Shown in pieces: positions 33,903 through 47,590 of a stretch of 64,000 bases of DNA. Numbering within the stretch: the first letter of the stretch is position 1; each line of letters opens with the position of its first letter. A program made the position numbers and the translations under genes. The DNA is from an uncultured Pseudomonadales bacterium (GTDB lineage: Bacteria; Pseudomonadota; Gammaproteobacteria; Pseudomonadales; Azotimanducaceae), in NCBI GenBank assembly GCA_938017975.1, contig CALIKQ010000048.1:44222-108221 (forward strand), given 5' to 3'. The notes below the pieces were generated by a model that did not search any database, was not told the DNA's origin, and saw only the letters and a list, made by a program, of their open reading frames with translations.

Positions 33903-35627
33903 ATGTTCCTCCGATTCGATTCTAAGAGACTGTTTCATCTAATCCTGGGCGCTTACTTTCTACTAGGTGCCCACTACAGTTTTCCAAATTTTGGCGGCTA
34001 CGGACTCAACATGCCACAAAATTTCGCGGCCTGGATCTTTACGGCGCCCCTCATTGGCCTGGGTCTGTGGCAATGGGCCAGGGATCGAGTCTTCCATTTT
34101 TCAATCAGTCTCGCTTTGTACTGGCTTGGCGCGGCGATGTTGGCGCTGCCCTTGTTTTTCCCGAACGTCATCGATATTGCCAGCGCTGCACCGAGAATTG
34201 CGGGACTCATCGCCGGCTTACTGCTGTATACCGCCGTATTACAAATAAATTGGACATCAGTCCATTGGCGCAATGTCCTCATTTTGGTTCTGGCCGGCAT
34301 TGCTGTCGAATCGGTACTCGGTTTGCTCCAGTATTTTGTATTAGAACCCGGCAATTATTGGGGTTATAACACGCTCCAAAATCGGCCTCATGGCAGCTTC
34401 CAGCAAGTCAATGTCATGGCGAGCTTTATTGCTACAGGTTTTGCTATCAGCCTCTACTTCATGTTGAGCAAGGATGAGCGCGCAATGGCTCCAGCCGCCA
34501 AAATCGGTGCCGTTCTTGCCGGCTTTATGGCCCTTTCCGCGCCGTTTTTACTTGTGGTGATTCAATCTAGAACGGGCCAGCTTGGGGGCCTAGCCGCGCT
34601 GCTGTTGTTACTGCCCAGTCTGCGAAGGCAAGGGCCCGTACTCACAAGGCAATTGCTGTTGTGGTTCTTTTTGGCAGGGACAGGACTGATCGCTGGACTC
34701 GGAGCGCTCTCTACAGCCGATAGTCCAAAACGGCCGCCTACAATCTATGAAGACCCAGGGGCCAGAGCAGTTATTTATGCGCAAAGTTTCGAAGTCATCC
34801 AACAAAACCCTTTGTTTGGATCGGGTTACGGTAATTTCGAACACGCCTGGCGCCACAACCACGCCGAAACTGCAAAGCCTGAGGGAAATGTGATCATGGG
34901 GCTGCACGCGCTCAGCCATCCCCATAACGAAACCTTGTTGTGGCTCGTCGAGGGTGGCCTCCTTGCCTTTACCGCACTGGTAATTCTGGCATCAGGACTG
35001 CTGCTAAGTCTCTGGCGAGTTCCATGGCGCCAACGCTGCAGTCTGTTGGCCCTTGTGACGCCCATCCTCATTCATACTCAGACCGAGTATCCACTCTACC
35101 ATTCAAGTCTACACTGGATTACCCTCATCTTACTGCTTGCTATGATCGACGCCGCTTGCGCGCCGATCCGGACAGTCGCCTTTCCACGGATCATCTTCCC
35201 CGCAGCCGCTGCGCTGGCCATACCACTGGCAGTAACGCCTTTCATGGTCACTGGTCTGCAATCCCTGGCCGTCATCACAAAATTCGAATCCAAAAAGCCA
35301 CGTGAATTTGAGCTCTTAATGGAAGTCTCCAATCCAGCTTTTGATCTTAACCGGTTTCAGTGGCATCTCTGGGAACTGAGATTACGCACAGCACTGATCA
35401 CCGCTGACACCACTGAGCTAGCTGCATTTCTCGCATGGTCAGAGCGCCTAGCCCAAACTATGCCGAGATCGCCGCTTTATGTGAATCGAATCATCGCGCT
35501 CAGAGCGCTGGGCAGAATTGACGATGCCGAGGCGGTGCTAGCAGAAGCCCGCTATCTTTTTGGTGACAGACCGGATCTGCTGCCGTTCGTTGATCTAGAT
35601 CCAAGGGTGCGGATCAAACTCGAGTAG
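33903..35627 (+). CDS. PglL/Wzy-type O-oligosaccharyltransferase or O-antigen ligase
   Basis: A 574-residue polytopic membrane protein (about a dozen helices) of the Wzy_C superfamily. The block RPHGSFQQVNVMASFIATG and the later loop with YAQSFEVIQQNPLFGSGYGNFE, then SHPHNETLLWLVEGG, are the hallmark of pilin glycosylation ligases (PglL) and Wzy_C proteins. The C-terminal soluble part (from about residue 470) resembles Wzy_C_2. It would transfer a lipid-linked glycan to a periplasmic protein such as a type IV pilin. It stands alone on the plus strand. Confidence 0.88.
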   Translation: MFLRFDSKRLFHLILGAYFLLGAHYSFPNFGGYGLNMPQNFAAWIFTAPLIGLGLWQWARDRVFHFSISLALYWLGAAMLALPLFFPNVIDIASAAPRIAGLIAGLLLYTAVLQINWTSVHWRNVLILVLAGIAVESVLGLLQYFVLEPGNYWGYNTLQNRPHGSFQQVNVMASFIATGFAISLYFMLSKDERAMAPAAKIGAVLAGFMALSAPFLLVVIQSRTGQLGGLAALLLLLPSLRRQGPVLTRQLLLWFFLAGTGLIAGLGALSTADSPKRPPTIYEDPGARAVIYAQSFEVIQQNPLFGSGYGNFEHAWRHNHAETAKPEGNVIMGLHALSHPHNETLLWLVEGGLLAFTALVILASGLLLSLWRVPWRQRCSLLALVTPILIHTQTEYPLYHSSLHWITLILLLAMIDAACAPIRTVAFPRIIFPAAAALAIPLAVTPFMVTGLQSLAVITKFESKKPREFELLMEVSNPAFDLNRFQWHLWELRLRTALITADTTELAAFLAWSERLAQTMPRSPLYVNRIIALRALGRIDDAEAVLAEARYLFGDRPDLLPFVDLDPRVRIKLE

Positions 35628-35661
35628 GCGCTCGGAGGAAAATCCTCTCTTGCGATCAACT

Positions 35662-39223
<3,562 letters not shown>

Positions 39224-39420
39224 GATGACCCCGCTTTTTATCCCCTCAAAACAGTCCGTATTGACCCTGTTCCCTCTCGCAATATTCTATGCTCAGTCGC
39301 TCTGTTTTTATCCAATTTGTTTCTATCCAAACTGGTTTTTTGCCCTCTCGCTCACCACTGCCAAGCTTTGACGGCCTGCTGCAAAAATCAGTGATCCGAC
39401 CGGTTATGGTCTCACAGACC

Positions 39421-42400
39421 TCACACCGCCGACATCGCGACAGCCTCTTCAACATCAACAGAAACTAGCCGAGAGACCCCCGGTTCATGCATGGTGACCC
39501 CCATCAACTGTTCAGCCATTTCCATGGCGACCTTATTATGGGTGATATAGATAAATTGGACAGTTCGCGACATTTCCTTCACCAATTCTGAATAACGTGC
39601 AACGTTTGCATCATCCAGAGGCGCGTCAACTTCGTCGAGCAGACAAAAGGGTGCAGGGTTGAGACTGAAAATCGAAAACACCAAAGCAATCGCCGTGAGC
39701 GCTTTCTCACCACCTGACAGCAAATGAATACTGCTGTTGCGCTTTCCAGGAGGCCGAGCCATAAGCCCCACGCCAGTGTCGAGCAGATCTTCTCCGGTCA
39801 TTTCGAGGTAGGCGTGCCCGCCCCCAAATAGCTTGGGAAACAATTGTTGAAGCTTACCATTGACCAGATCAAAGGTTTCTTTAAAGCGCGTTCTCGTTTC
39901 TATATCGATCTTACGAATCGCCTGCAAAAGCGTGTTCAGGGCTTTTTCTAAATCTTCATTCTGAAGGTCAAGGTATTCTTTGCGTTCGGCTTGGACCTTG
40001 TATTCTTCGATTGCTGCCAAATTAATTGCACCCAACCGTTGGATTCGGTTCTCAAGGCGCTGTAATTCGGCTTCCCACTCAGCCTCATTGGCAGCCTCGG
40101 GCATAGCCTCTAGCACCGCTTGCAAGACTTCATCGTCGCTCTTTAGTTGCTCTTCAATGGTTTTACGCCGAACGTCCAGCGCTTGGAAGTCGAGACGGGC
40201 CGCCTCGAGCTGGCTCCTTACGCTGCCGACGGATTCTTCGTAGTCAACCCGCTGCTGCTCTAGTGCACTGATCTCAAACTCAATTCGCTGTGCTGCTTGA
40301 CGACCTGATGTGAGTTCACCCTCGATCTCTTGCCTTGAAGTGAGTCGCTCCTGAAGCCTCGACTCTAACTCGGTGGCAGGTTCTGCAAGCGCCTCAATAC
40401 TGGCCTCCAGCTCTTGTTTCCTCACATCCAGCGCTGATCGCCGCTGCGTTAACCGAACGATGGCCTGCTGTGTTGCGTCGATCTGCGCTTGTAAACTTTG
40501 AGACTTAAGCGCTAATTGATGATTGGCATCACGATCGGCCTGAGCCTGTGCTCGTACGACCATCAAATGATTTTGAGCCGCAGTTCGGGCTTCACTCATC
40601 TCTACCCGCTGTGTTTCCGCTTGCGCCATATCGTCCATCGCGCTGCCTAAACGCCCCCTTGCAGCGAGCAAGAGTGCCGAGTCTTCTTTGATCTGTTCCT
40701 CGGCTGCAGCCGAATCGCGCTCCGCTCTCGCTACTTCGCTTGCAACCTGCTCGGCTTGGATGCGCTTGGCCGTCAAGCGCGCGCGGGTCTCTCCATAGCT
40801 CCGCTGCTGTTGCACTAATCGACCCTGTAAGTCATCTCTTGCCGACTCGAGCATGACCAAGTTAGCAGCCCCAGATTCGACTTCAGCCTCGGTCTCTGCA
40901 ATCGCTTGTTCAAGCCCATCGAGCTGTTCCAATAAATGGCTCAGTTCTTTTTGACGCTGAATAACTCCGGCCGTTACATCCTTTTCGGCGCTGACTCGCA
41001 TCCAATTGCAACCGATCCAAACGCCATCTCGAGTGACCACAGATTCATGAGGCGCAAGAGATTCCGACTGCCGAAGCGCATCATCAAGATCTTCAGCAAC
41101 AAAAATATGATCTAGCCAAGCCCGTAGCTCTGCGGTGGAGGTAACCTTACTGGCAAGCGTTAGACGCTCAGTCTGCGCAGGCGGTTGGTCTGGCGACTCG
41201 GCCAAAGCAACAAGCGTTAAAGACCCTTTCGACAATTCGGCAGCCGCCCCAGCTTGCGCTCTAAGATTACCCACCAACACACCTTGCAGGGCTTCGCCCA
41301 AAACCGCTTCCACGGCGCCATCCCATCCGGTCTCCACTTCTAACCGTTCACCTAGGCGCGGCGCGGTGTCCAGCTCCTGCTCCTTAAGCCATTGAATTTC
41401 TTCACCGGATTGACCTAAAGCGGCCTGCTGTAACGCTTCAAGCGAGGCTTGCCTACCTGCGAGATGCTGCATTTGTCCACGCTGGGCGCTCAAAGCGCGA
41501 GCCAACGCTTCACTCTGGTCGCGTTGCATCTGCAACTGTTGCGAGAGCGCATCGGATTCTGCCTGAATTTGTGCGACCTGAGCTTCTTGGGTCCCAAGCA
41601 TCGCCTCCAATGGCGCAATCTCATCAGCCACTGCTTGTTCCGTCAAACGCACTTGATCTTCTTCCAGGCTCCGCATTCTCTGGTTAAGCCGATTGATCGA
41701 GTCCTCTAACAGTCCTATTTTTGATTGCTCAACCTCACCGGCCTGAGCAACTTTTGCTGCTTCAACGGAAAAGGCCTCCCAACGAGATTGCAAATCCAGC
41801 ACCGCCGCTTCGGCTTGGTCGAGCTCAGATTTCGAACGCTGCTCGGACTCGGTCAGTTGCTCCTGTGTTGGCATCAAAGCGGCGAGTTGAGCCTTGAGAT
41901 CAGCAACAAGTGCCTCATCGCTGGCGAGGCTAGCGCTGCTCTCTGCCCGCTCCTGTTCAGACTGACGAAGATCTTCAGCCAACGTTCGGGCGCGCTCGGA
42001 TTGATACTGAATACTTTCCTCAATCCGGGCAATTTCTGTGCCTTCATCGAAAAAACGCTGCTGCACTTTCGCCAACTGATCGTTAGTGCCTTGCAGCGTT
42101 TGTCTTTTTTCAACAATCTCGGTCTCAACTCGACGTTGATCAGCGATCCGCGCTTGCAAATCGATCTCAAATTGATCAATCCCGCCTTGAGCAAGGGACG
42201 CTTTTTCGTCTAATCCTTGCCAACGCAGGGCTGAAAGCTGCGCACTGGTGGCGCGCTCAGTTTTTTTCAATTCCGTGTATTTTTCTGCTGCTTTGGCTTG
42301 CCGCTCAAGGTGATGAATTTGGCGCTCGAGCTCTTCTCGCAGATCTGAGAGTCGATCTAAATTATCTCGGGTATGAGAGATTCTGCGTTCAGTTTCTTTT

Positions 42401-42930
42401 CGACGCTCCTTATACCTGGATATTCCAGCGGCCTCCTCAAGATAGACCCGAAGCTCTTCTGGTTTGGCTTCAATCAGCTGACTGATCATACCTTGTTCGA
42501 TAATAGAGTAGCTTCTCGGCCCTAGACCGGTGCCTAAGAAAATGTCAGTGATATCTTTTCGCCGACATTTGACGTTATTCAAAAAATAACTCGACAAGCC
42601 ATCTCGACTGACTTGGCGTTTAATCGAGATCTCAGAATAGGCCGCATACTCGCCGGTCAATCGCCCAGCTGTGTTATCAAAGACAAGTTCTATACTGGCT
42701 TGGCCCACAGGCTTGCGAGAGCTAGCACCATTAAAAATAACATCGGTCATCGATTCGCCGCGCAAATTCTTGGCCGAGCCCTCTCCCATCACCCACCGAA
42801 CAGCATCGATAATGTTCGATTTTCCGCACCCATTCGGGCCGACAACTGCACAGAGATTATTGGGAAAAGGGACCGTCGTGGCGTCTACGAAAGACTTAAA
42901 ACCGGTGAGCTTGATCGCTTGGAGTCGCAT
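39421..42930 (-). CDS. smc: Chromosome segregation protein SMC
   Basis: 1169 residues. Walker A at 32-40 (GPNGCGKSN), two long heptad-repeat coiled coils, a hinge near 500-660 containing GWDGAVEAVLGEALQGVLVG, and at the C-terminus the signature LLSGGEKALTAIAL (about 1071) and Walker B LLDEVDAPLDDAN. It compacts and separates chromosomes with ScpA and ScpB, which are not in the window. Many gammaproteobacteria use MukBEF instead; SMC with zipA and ligA is the Pseudomonas-like arrangement. Confidence 0.97.
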   Translation of the reverse strand: MRLQAIKLTGFKSFVDATTVPFPNNLCAVVGPNGCGKSNIIDAVRWVMGEGSAKNLRGESMTDVIFNGASSRKPVGQASIELVFDNTAGRLTGEYAAYSEISIKRQVSRDGLSSYFLNNVKCRRKDITDIFLGTGLGPRSYSIIEQGMISQLIEAKPEELRVYLEEAAGISRYKERRKETERRISHTRDNLDRLSDLREELERQIHHLERQAKAAEKYTELKKTERATSAQLSALRWQGLDEKASLAQGGIDQFEIDLQARIADQRRVETEIVEKRQTLQGTNDQLAKVQQRFFDEGTEIARIEESIQYQSERARTLAEDLRQSEQERAESSASLASDEALVADLKAQLAALMPTQEQLTESEQRSKSELDQAEAAVLDLQSRWEAFSVEAAKVAQAGEVEQSKIGLLEDSINRLNQRMRSLEEDQVRLTEQAVADEIAPLEAMLGTQEAQVAQIQAESDALSQQLQMQRDQSEALARALSAQRGQMQHLAGRQASLEALQQAALGQSGEEIQWLKEQELDTAPRLGERLEVETGWDGAVEAVLGEALQGVLVGNLRAQAGAAAELSKGSLTLVALAESPDQPPAQTERLTLASKVTSTAELRAWLDHIFVAEDLDDALRQSESLAPHESVVTRDGVWIGCNWMRVSAEKDVTAGVIQRQKELSHLLEQLDGLEQAIAETEAEVESGAANLVMLESARDDLQGRLVQQQRSYGETRARLTAKRIQAEQVASEVARAERDSAAAEEQIKEDSALLLAARGRLGSAMDDMAQAETQRVEMSEARTAAQNHLMVVRAQAQADRDANHQLALKSQSLQAQIDATQQAIVRLTQRRSALDVRKQELEASIEALAEPATELESRLQERLTSRQEIEGELTSGRQAAQRIEFEISALEQQRVDYEESVGSVRSQLEAARLDFQALDVRRKTIEEQLKSDDEVLQAVLEAMPEAANEAEWEAELQRLENRIQRLGAINLAAIEEYKVQAERKEYLDLQNEDLEKALNTLLQAIRKIDIETRTRFKETFDLVNGKLQQLFPKLFGGGHAYLEMTGEDLLDTGVGLMARPPGKRNSSIHLLSGGEKALTAIALVFSIFSLNPAPFCLLDEVDAPLDDANVARYSELVKEMSRTVQFIYITHNKVAMEMAEQLMGVTMHEPGVSRLVSVDVEEAVAMSAV

Positions 42931-43060
42931 CAGCAGATCTTACTAGAATGCTACATTAAGCGAAACTAAAACTGTTCAAACACGGTATGATTTATGAGAA
43001 AAACGCTCCGCGGTGAGTTTCTGCACCGGAGGATTTAAAAAGTTGCCTGAACCAGCCGCA

Positions 43061-43083
43061 ACGCAAAACCATCGGGGTTGCGT
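43061..43083 (+). promoter_or_regulatory. Stem-loop upstream of the alpha/beta hydrolase gene
   Basis: ACGCAAAACC and GGGGTTGCGT pair over ten positions (eight matched) around an ATC loop. No T-run follows, so it is not a standard terminator. A strong Shine-Dalgarno sequence, GGAGG at 43028-43032 before a TTG at 43043, lies just ahead of it but in a different frame from the hydrolase. Possible leader or attenuation element. Confidence 0.25.
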
Positions 43084-43136
43084 CTTAACGCGCCCTAGCA
43101 ATTCAATGCGCGCCAGGCCGTGCCGGAATCAAGATT

Positions 43137-44069
43137 ATGCGAATTCGCCCTCGATTAAACGCCGCAGCAAAATCCTCGCATGTTCCAAAGGACCTTGCCC
43201 TCGACGCCCTTGCAGATTGGTTGCGTCAAAGTGAGGACCATCATCGGCACGTGATCGAGGGAGCGGAAGCCAGAATCGTGTACTTTAATTCCGCTCAGCC
43301 CGCCGCTACCGATTTTGTATTTCTCAACATCCACGGTTTCTCCGCTTGTCGGCAAGAGACAGCCCCCATCGCAGAGACACTGGCCAAAAACCTTCAGGCG
43401 AACCTTGTCGAGCTGCGATTGGCGGGTCACGGCCTCAGTGACAATGCCATGACAGCAAGGGCAGAGGACTGGTTGCAGACCGTCGCTGACGGTTTCGATT
43501 TAGCATCTCGCTTGGGACAAAAAACAATTATTGTTGGCACCTCGACAGGCGCACCCCTTGCCTGCTGGGCAGATCGCATACTCGGGCCTCTCTACGGGGA
43601 ACCTTTTGCGCATTTGTTTATGTCGCCTAACTTTAAGATCAACACACCGTTCGATTTTATTCTGACGCTACCGCTGGCAGAGTACCTTGTGCCGCTGATA
43701 TTAGGCCGAACACGCAGCTGGACACCAGAGAACGAGCTCGCAGCCAAGTTTTGGACGTCCTCTTATGACATACAAGCGGTGATCGAAATGCAAAAAGTTG
43801 TCGATTGGTTCAGAGAGCAACCCAGCTCCGCTTGGAGGACGCCGATGGCCATGATGGTGATGGATCAAGACCCAACAATTTCTTCGAAGGCGGCGAAGAG
43901 CGTGTTTCTACAATGGCAGTCGCCAGACAAGCAGCACCTGGCCATCAAAGATGACCCGGACGCGGTCAGTCATGTCTTTGCAGGCAGCATTGCTGGACCC
44001 CACCGAACCAGCTCAACAATCAAGAGTTTCAATGACTTTCTTTTCACGCTCATTGCGGCGTCAAAATAG
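43137..44069 (+). CDS. Alpha/beta hydrolase
   Basis: 310 residues of the alpha/beta-hydrolase fold: FLNIHGFSACRQETAPI (oxyanion region), LRLAGHGLSDNAM, the nucleophile elbow IIVGTSTGAPLACWA, an acidic residue in MMVMDQDPTISS and a C-terminal His in AVSHVFAG. The nucleophile motif is G-T-S-T-G. No signal peptide. The ATG at 43137 has no good ribosome site, so the true start may be a later codon; the family match begins near residue 40. A prolyl oligopeptidase gene follows after 27 bases. Confidence 0.82.
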   Translation: MRIRPRLNAAAKSSHVPKDLALDALADWLRQSEDHHRHVIEGAEARIVYFNSAQPAATDFVFLNIHGFSACRQETAPIAETLAKNLQANLVELRLAGHGLSDNAMTARAEDWLQTVADGFDLASRLGQKTIIVGTSTGAPLACWADRILGPLYGEPFAHLFMSPNFKINTPFDFILTLPLAEYLVPLILGRTRSWTPENELAAKFWTSSYDIQAVIEMQKVVDWFREQPSSAWRTPMAMMVMDQDPTISSKAAKSVFLQWQSPDKQHLAIKDDPDAVSHVFAGSIAGPHRTSSTIKSFNDFLFTLIAASK

Positions 44070-44096
44070 CCCATTACCGACCTAAGGAACCCCGCC

Positions 44097-46295
44097 ATGC
44101 GCAGACCATTGCAGTCGACACTCAAAAGCTCCGCTTCTTCAAGTAATCAGTGGACTATGAGTGGTCTCAGATACCTTGCGATGGCCTTGCTGCTCTCATC
44201 TTGTGAGCAACCCAAAATCGAAGATCGCGAACGGCTCGACTATCCTCAAACCCGAGTCACCGACCATGTCGACACCTATTTTGATAACATCATTGCGGAC
44301 CCTTATCGATGGCTAGAAGACGATCAAAGCGCAGAAACCGAGCAATGGGTAACGCGTCAAAATAATGTAACCCAGAGCTATCTAAGCAACATCCATTATC
44401 GCGACGAACTGAAAGCCCAGTTAACTGAACTCTGGCAACACCCTCGAATATCCGCCCCTGCGAAAGAAGGTCGATACTTTTATTACTACGAAAATACCGG
44501 ACTGCAAAACCACTCCGTTTTAATGCGTCGGCTCGACAACCAAGTCTCGGAAGTTTTTATCGACCCGAACACCTTCAGCTCCGACGGCACGATCTCACTC
44601 GGTCAAGTCGCATTCTCCGAGTCCGCAAAATGGACAGCATACGCTCGCTCCGAGTCGGGTAGTGACTGGCGCAGTATTTATCTAATGGAGACTGAAACCC
44701 GAAGCGAAATTGAGAAACCCCTCCAAAATATCAAATTCTCAAGCATTACCTGGCAAGGCGATACCGGATTTTTCTATTCAAGTTATCAAGAACCCAACGG
44801 TAGCCTACTGACCGCCCAGGTTGACCAGCATCGGTTGTATTTTCACAAGCTCGGGACTTCGCAAAGCGAGGACACGCTGGTTTTTGGCGGAAATGCCGAG
44901 GAAAAATATCGATATGTAGGTGCCAATTTGACAGAAGATCAGCGTTTTCTTTCAATCCAAGCAGCTCAAACCACCGCAGGCAATCTACTCAGAATCAAAG
45001 ACCTTAACCGCCCCGACTCAGACTTTGTCGAAGTCGACAGCAACCCAGAATCAGACACCTATGTGGTGGCCAGCAAAGCGGACCAGGTGCTGGTCTACAC
45101 CAACGATCAAGCACCCAATGGACGCCTAGTCGCCATTGATCTCAACGCGCCAGAACCAGTCAACTGGATTGACGTCATTCCCGAGCGAGAAATGCCCCTC
45201 AGGGTATCAACCGGTGCGGGCTACTTGTTTGCACATTATCTCTTGGATGCGCGATCTCGACTCTTTCAGTACGACTATGAAGGCAACCTCATTCGAGAAT
45301 TGCCGCTACCAGAGGTAGGCTCGGCAAGTCGTCCCAGGGGTAAATTCAACGATGATGTTCTTTATTATAGCTTCAGCAATTACAAAACTCCGCGCGCAAT
45401 CTATGCTTTCGACCCTGAAACCGGCGTTTCTCGACTTTATTTCAAACCTGCAATTCGCTTTAATCCCGCAGAATTTGAAACGCATCAAGTGTTCTTTACC
45501 AGCAAAGACGGAACCCGCATCCCAATGACGATTACGCATCGGCGCGGACTCTATCGTCATGGCAAGAATCCAACGTTGCTATACGGCTACGGCGGTTTCA
45601 ACATCAGCATTACCCCTAGTTTCAGTACTGCAACCGCGCTCTGGCTGATGCAGGGAGGTGTTTACGCTGTACCAAATCTTCGAGGCGGGGGTGAATATGG
45701 TCGAGATTGGCATGAAGCTGGTACACAACATCAAAAACAAAATGTCTTTGATGATTTTATTGCAGCGGCTGAGTATTTAATTGATCAAGGATATACCTCG
45801 CCTGATTATCTCGCCGTACAGGGGCGCTCAAACGGTGGTCTGCTTGTCGGCGCGATCATGACTCAAAGACCAGATCTCATGAAAGTTGCCTTGCCTGGCG
45901 TCGGCGTCATGGACATGCTCCGTTACCACGAATTTACCGCCGGGGCTGGCTGGTCTTTCGACTATGGGCGCAGTGACGAGAGCCCAGCGATGTTTCAGAC
46001 GTTGCTGGCTTACTCTCCCCTCCACAACATCAAGCCTGGCCAAACCTACCCCGCGACACTGATAACCACAGGTGATCATGACGACCGCGTGGTTCCTGCC
46101 CACTCCTTTAAATTCGCTGCCACCTTGCAAGCAGCACAAACAGGTAAAGCGCCCACGCTCATTCGCATAGAAACCGACGCGGGTCATGGGGCCGGCACCT
46201 CCATAGAAAAACGCATTGATGAAGTGGCGGACACTTTGGGTTTTGCGCTCTACAACATGGGTATCACCCAGATCGACAAGCCGATCAATGAGTAG
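44097..46295 (+). CDS. Prolyl oligopeptidase (S9A), predicted lipoprotein
   Basis: 732 residues with a seven-bladed propeller and a C-terminal hydrolase domain. Catalytic Ser578 is in QGRSNGGLLVG, Asp near 662 in GDHDDRVVP and His697 in DAGHGAG; the N-terminal motif DPYRWLEDDQS is typical. The start at 44097 has AAGGAA in place. An internal ATG at 44157 would give MSGLRYLAMALLLSSC, a short lipoprotein signal with lipobox LSSC. Either way it is likely anchored in the envelope. It cleaves short Pro-containing peptides in the family. Confidence 0.92.
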   Translation: MRRPLQSTLKSSASSSNQWTMSGLRYLAMALLLSSCEQPKIEDRERLDYPQTRVTDHVDTYFDNIIADPYRWLEDDQSAETEQWVTRQNNVTQSYLSNIHYRDELKAQLTELWQHPRISAPAKEGRYFYYYENTGLQNHSVLMRRLDNQVSEVFIDPNTFSSDGTISLGQVAFSESAKWTAYARSESGSDWRSIYLMETETRSEIEKPLQNIKFSSITWQGDTGFFYSSYQEPNGSLLTAQVDQHRLYFHKLGTSQSEDTLVFGGNAEEKYRYVGANLTEDQRFLSIQAAQTTAGNLLRIKDLNRPDSDFVEVDSNPESDTYVVASKADQVLVYTNDQAPNGRLVAIDLNAPEPVNWIDVIPEREMPLRVSTGAGYLFAHYLLDARSRLFQYDYEGNLIRELPLPEVGSASRPRGKFNDDVLYYSFSNYKTPRAIYAFDPETGVSRLYFKPAIRFNPAEFETHQVFFTSKDGTRIPMTITHRRGLYRHGKNPTLLYGYGGFNISITPSFSTATALWLMQGGVYAVPNLRGGGEYGRDWHEAGTQHQKQNVFDDFIAAAEYLIDQGYTSPDYLAVQGRSNGGLLVGAIMTQRPDLMKVALPGVGVMDMLRYHEFTAGAGWSFDYGRSDESPAMFQTLLAYSPLHNIKPGQTYPATLITTGDHDDRVVPAHSFKFAATLQAAQTGKAPTLIRIETDAGHGAGTSIEKRIDEVADTLGFALYNMGITQIDKPINE

Positions 46296-46878
46296 CCTCA
46301 AAATAGGACTGATCGCCGATACCCACATGCCTGGCGCGACCCCGCACCTTTGGCCGGAGGCGCTGGCGTTTTTTAAAGGCTGCGACGCAATTTTACATGC
46401 AGGGGATCTGCACACCTTGGACATCGTCGATACGCTCAGCGATATCGCCCCAACCTATGTCGCATTGGGTAACGGTGATGTCGGAATGACCGACCCTCGC
46501 CTTCAGCTTTCTTGGCGCCTTGATTTTGAGGGCACCATTGTCGGCATGATGCATCACTGCCCATCCCCCGCGCGCAAACCCGAAGCCGTGGTGATGAAAG
46601 CGATTCAAAAACGCTTTGAAACGCTCCCACACATTTTAGTCTTTGGTCATACTCACGCCGAATCGATCACGGCCCTCAATCAGCTCGTAGTGGTTAATCC
46701 AGGGTCGCCCACTTTGCCGCATAATCGCTCTCTACGCCGCGGTACCCTGGGATTGATTGAACTGTCGGCCTCGACTGCGACAATTTCACTGCATCAGATC
46801 GAGGAAAAAGGTGTTGTGAAACACCCCACGATCGCGCCGCTGACTTGGACCTCCACAACAGGGACGATATCGGTATAA
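46288..46878 (+). CDS. YfcE-like metallophosphoesterase
   Basis: 196 residues from the ATG at 46288 (MSSLKIGLIADTHMPG), which overlaps the peptidase stop by eight bases; 24 in-frame residues upstream are antifamily. Two-metal calcineurin-like motifs: LIADTH, LHAGDLHT, ALGNGD, MHHC and FGHTHAES. The MJ0936/YfcE group are small cytosolic phosphodiesterases with unclear substrates. Translationally coupled to the peptidase gene. Confidence 0.9.
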   Translation: MSSLKIGLIADTHMPGATPHLWPEALAFFKGCDAILHAGDLHTLDIVDTLSDIAPTYVALGNGDVGMTDPRLQLSWRLDFEGTIVGMMHHCPSPARKPEAVVMKAIQKRFETLPHILVFGHTHAESITALNQLVVVNPGSPTLPHNRSLRRGTLGLIELSASTATISLHQIEEKGVVKHPTIAPLTWTSTTGTISV

Positions 46879-46942
46879 TGGCCCAGCGACTCAAAGCACA
46901 GCCTTACAGCGACGGGCTTCCATTAGGGGCGAGCAAAACACC

Positions 46943-47572
46943 GTGATTCTCGATTTACACACCCATTCAATCAAGTCCGACGATGGTCGAGCCAAGGTCG
47001 AAAACTATTGTCAGTGGATACGAACGCGGGATATACCCATCGACGGGTTCGTCCTTACAGAGCATCGACAATTCGATGACGAATCAGACTATTCAGCATT
47101 GGCTGCAGCCCATGACTTGGTGATTCTTAAAGCCAGTGAAGTGGAGACCGAATATGGCCACGTTCTTGTTTATGGTGTCACCAAATCGCTGACAGAGGCT
47201 TTCGACTTTGCGAGCATCAATAATCGCCTTGTGGACGTGATTGATGCCGCAAACGCCCACGGTGCAATCGCCGTTCCGTGTCATCCCGGGCGGCCTAAAG
47301 TTGGCATGTTTGCCCACACTGAAGCACTCGGTATCCCACCAGGCGTGGAGATCGTCGAAATTTACAATGGCGGCAGCCGAGATGACGAGGACCAGATTGC
47401 CCGCACTGGCGCACAGGACAACGGCTATCTCGGGATAGGCGGGAGCGACTCGCACATTGTGAGTCATGTGGGGCGATGCGCAACCCGATTTGAATCGGAT
47501 ATTGCCACCATCGATGACTTGGTTGCAGCCTTAAAAGCAGGGGCTTTCGAGGCAATCACCCTTAAGACCTGA
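46943..47572 (+). CDS. PHP-domain metal-dependent phosphoesterase
   Basis: A 209-residue PHP-domain protein: LDLHTHSIKSDDG, LTEHRQFD, SEVETEYGHVLVYG, PCHPGR and GGSDSH supply the metal-binding His and Asp residues. The start is GTG at 46943 after AGGGGCGAG. TATAAT at 46874-46879 upstream could be a -10 element but lacks a matching -35. Such proteins act on phosphate esters of nucleosides or histidinol phosphate; the substrate here is unknown. Confidence 0.88.
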   Translation: MILDLHTHSIKSDDGRAKVENYCQWIRTRDIPIDGFVLTEHRQFDDESDYSALAAAHDLVILKASEVETEYGHVLVYGVTKSLTEAFDFASINNRLVDVIDAANAHGAIAVPCHPGRPKVGMFAHTEALGIPPGVEIVEIYNGGSRDDEDQIARTGAQDNGYLGIGGSDSHIVSHVGRCATRFESDIATIDDLVAALKAGAFEAITLKT

Positions 47573-47590
47573 AACCACTAGGACGACGTG

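Noticed and set aside
35634..35650. GAGGA-AAA-TCCTC hairpin between the PglL and transglycosylase genes
   Set aside because: Stem is short and the following TCTTG is not a T-run, so terminator function is not supported.
46874..46879. TATAAT as a -10 element for the PHP-domain gene
   Set aside because: No acceptable -35 at 16-18 bases, and it overlaps the stop codon of the upstream gene; I kept it only as a note in the gene entry.
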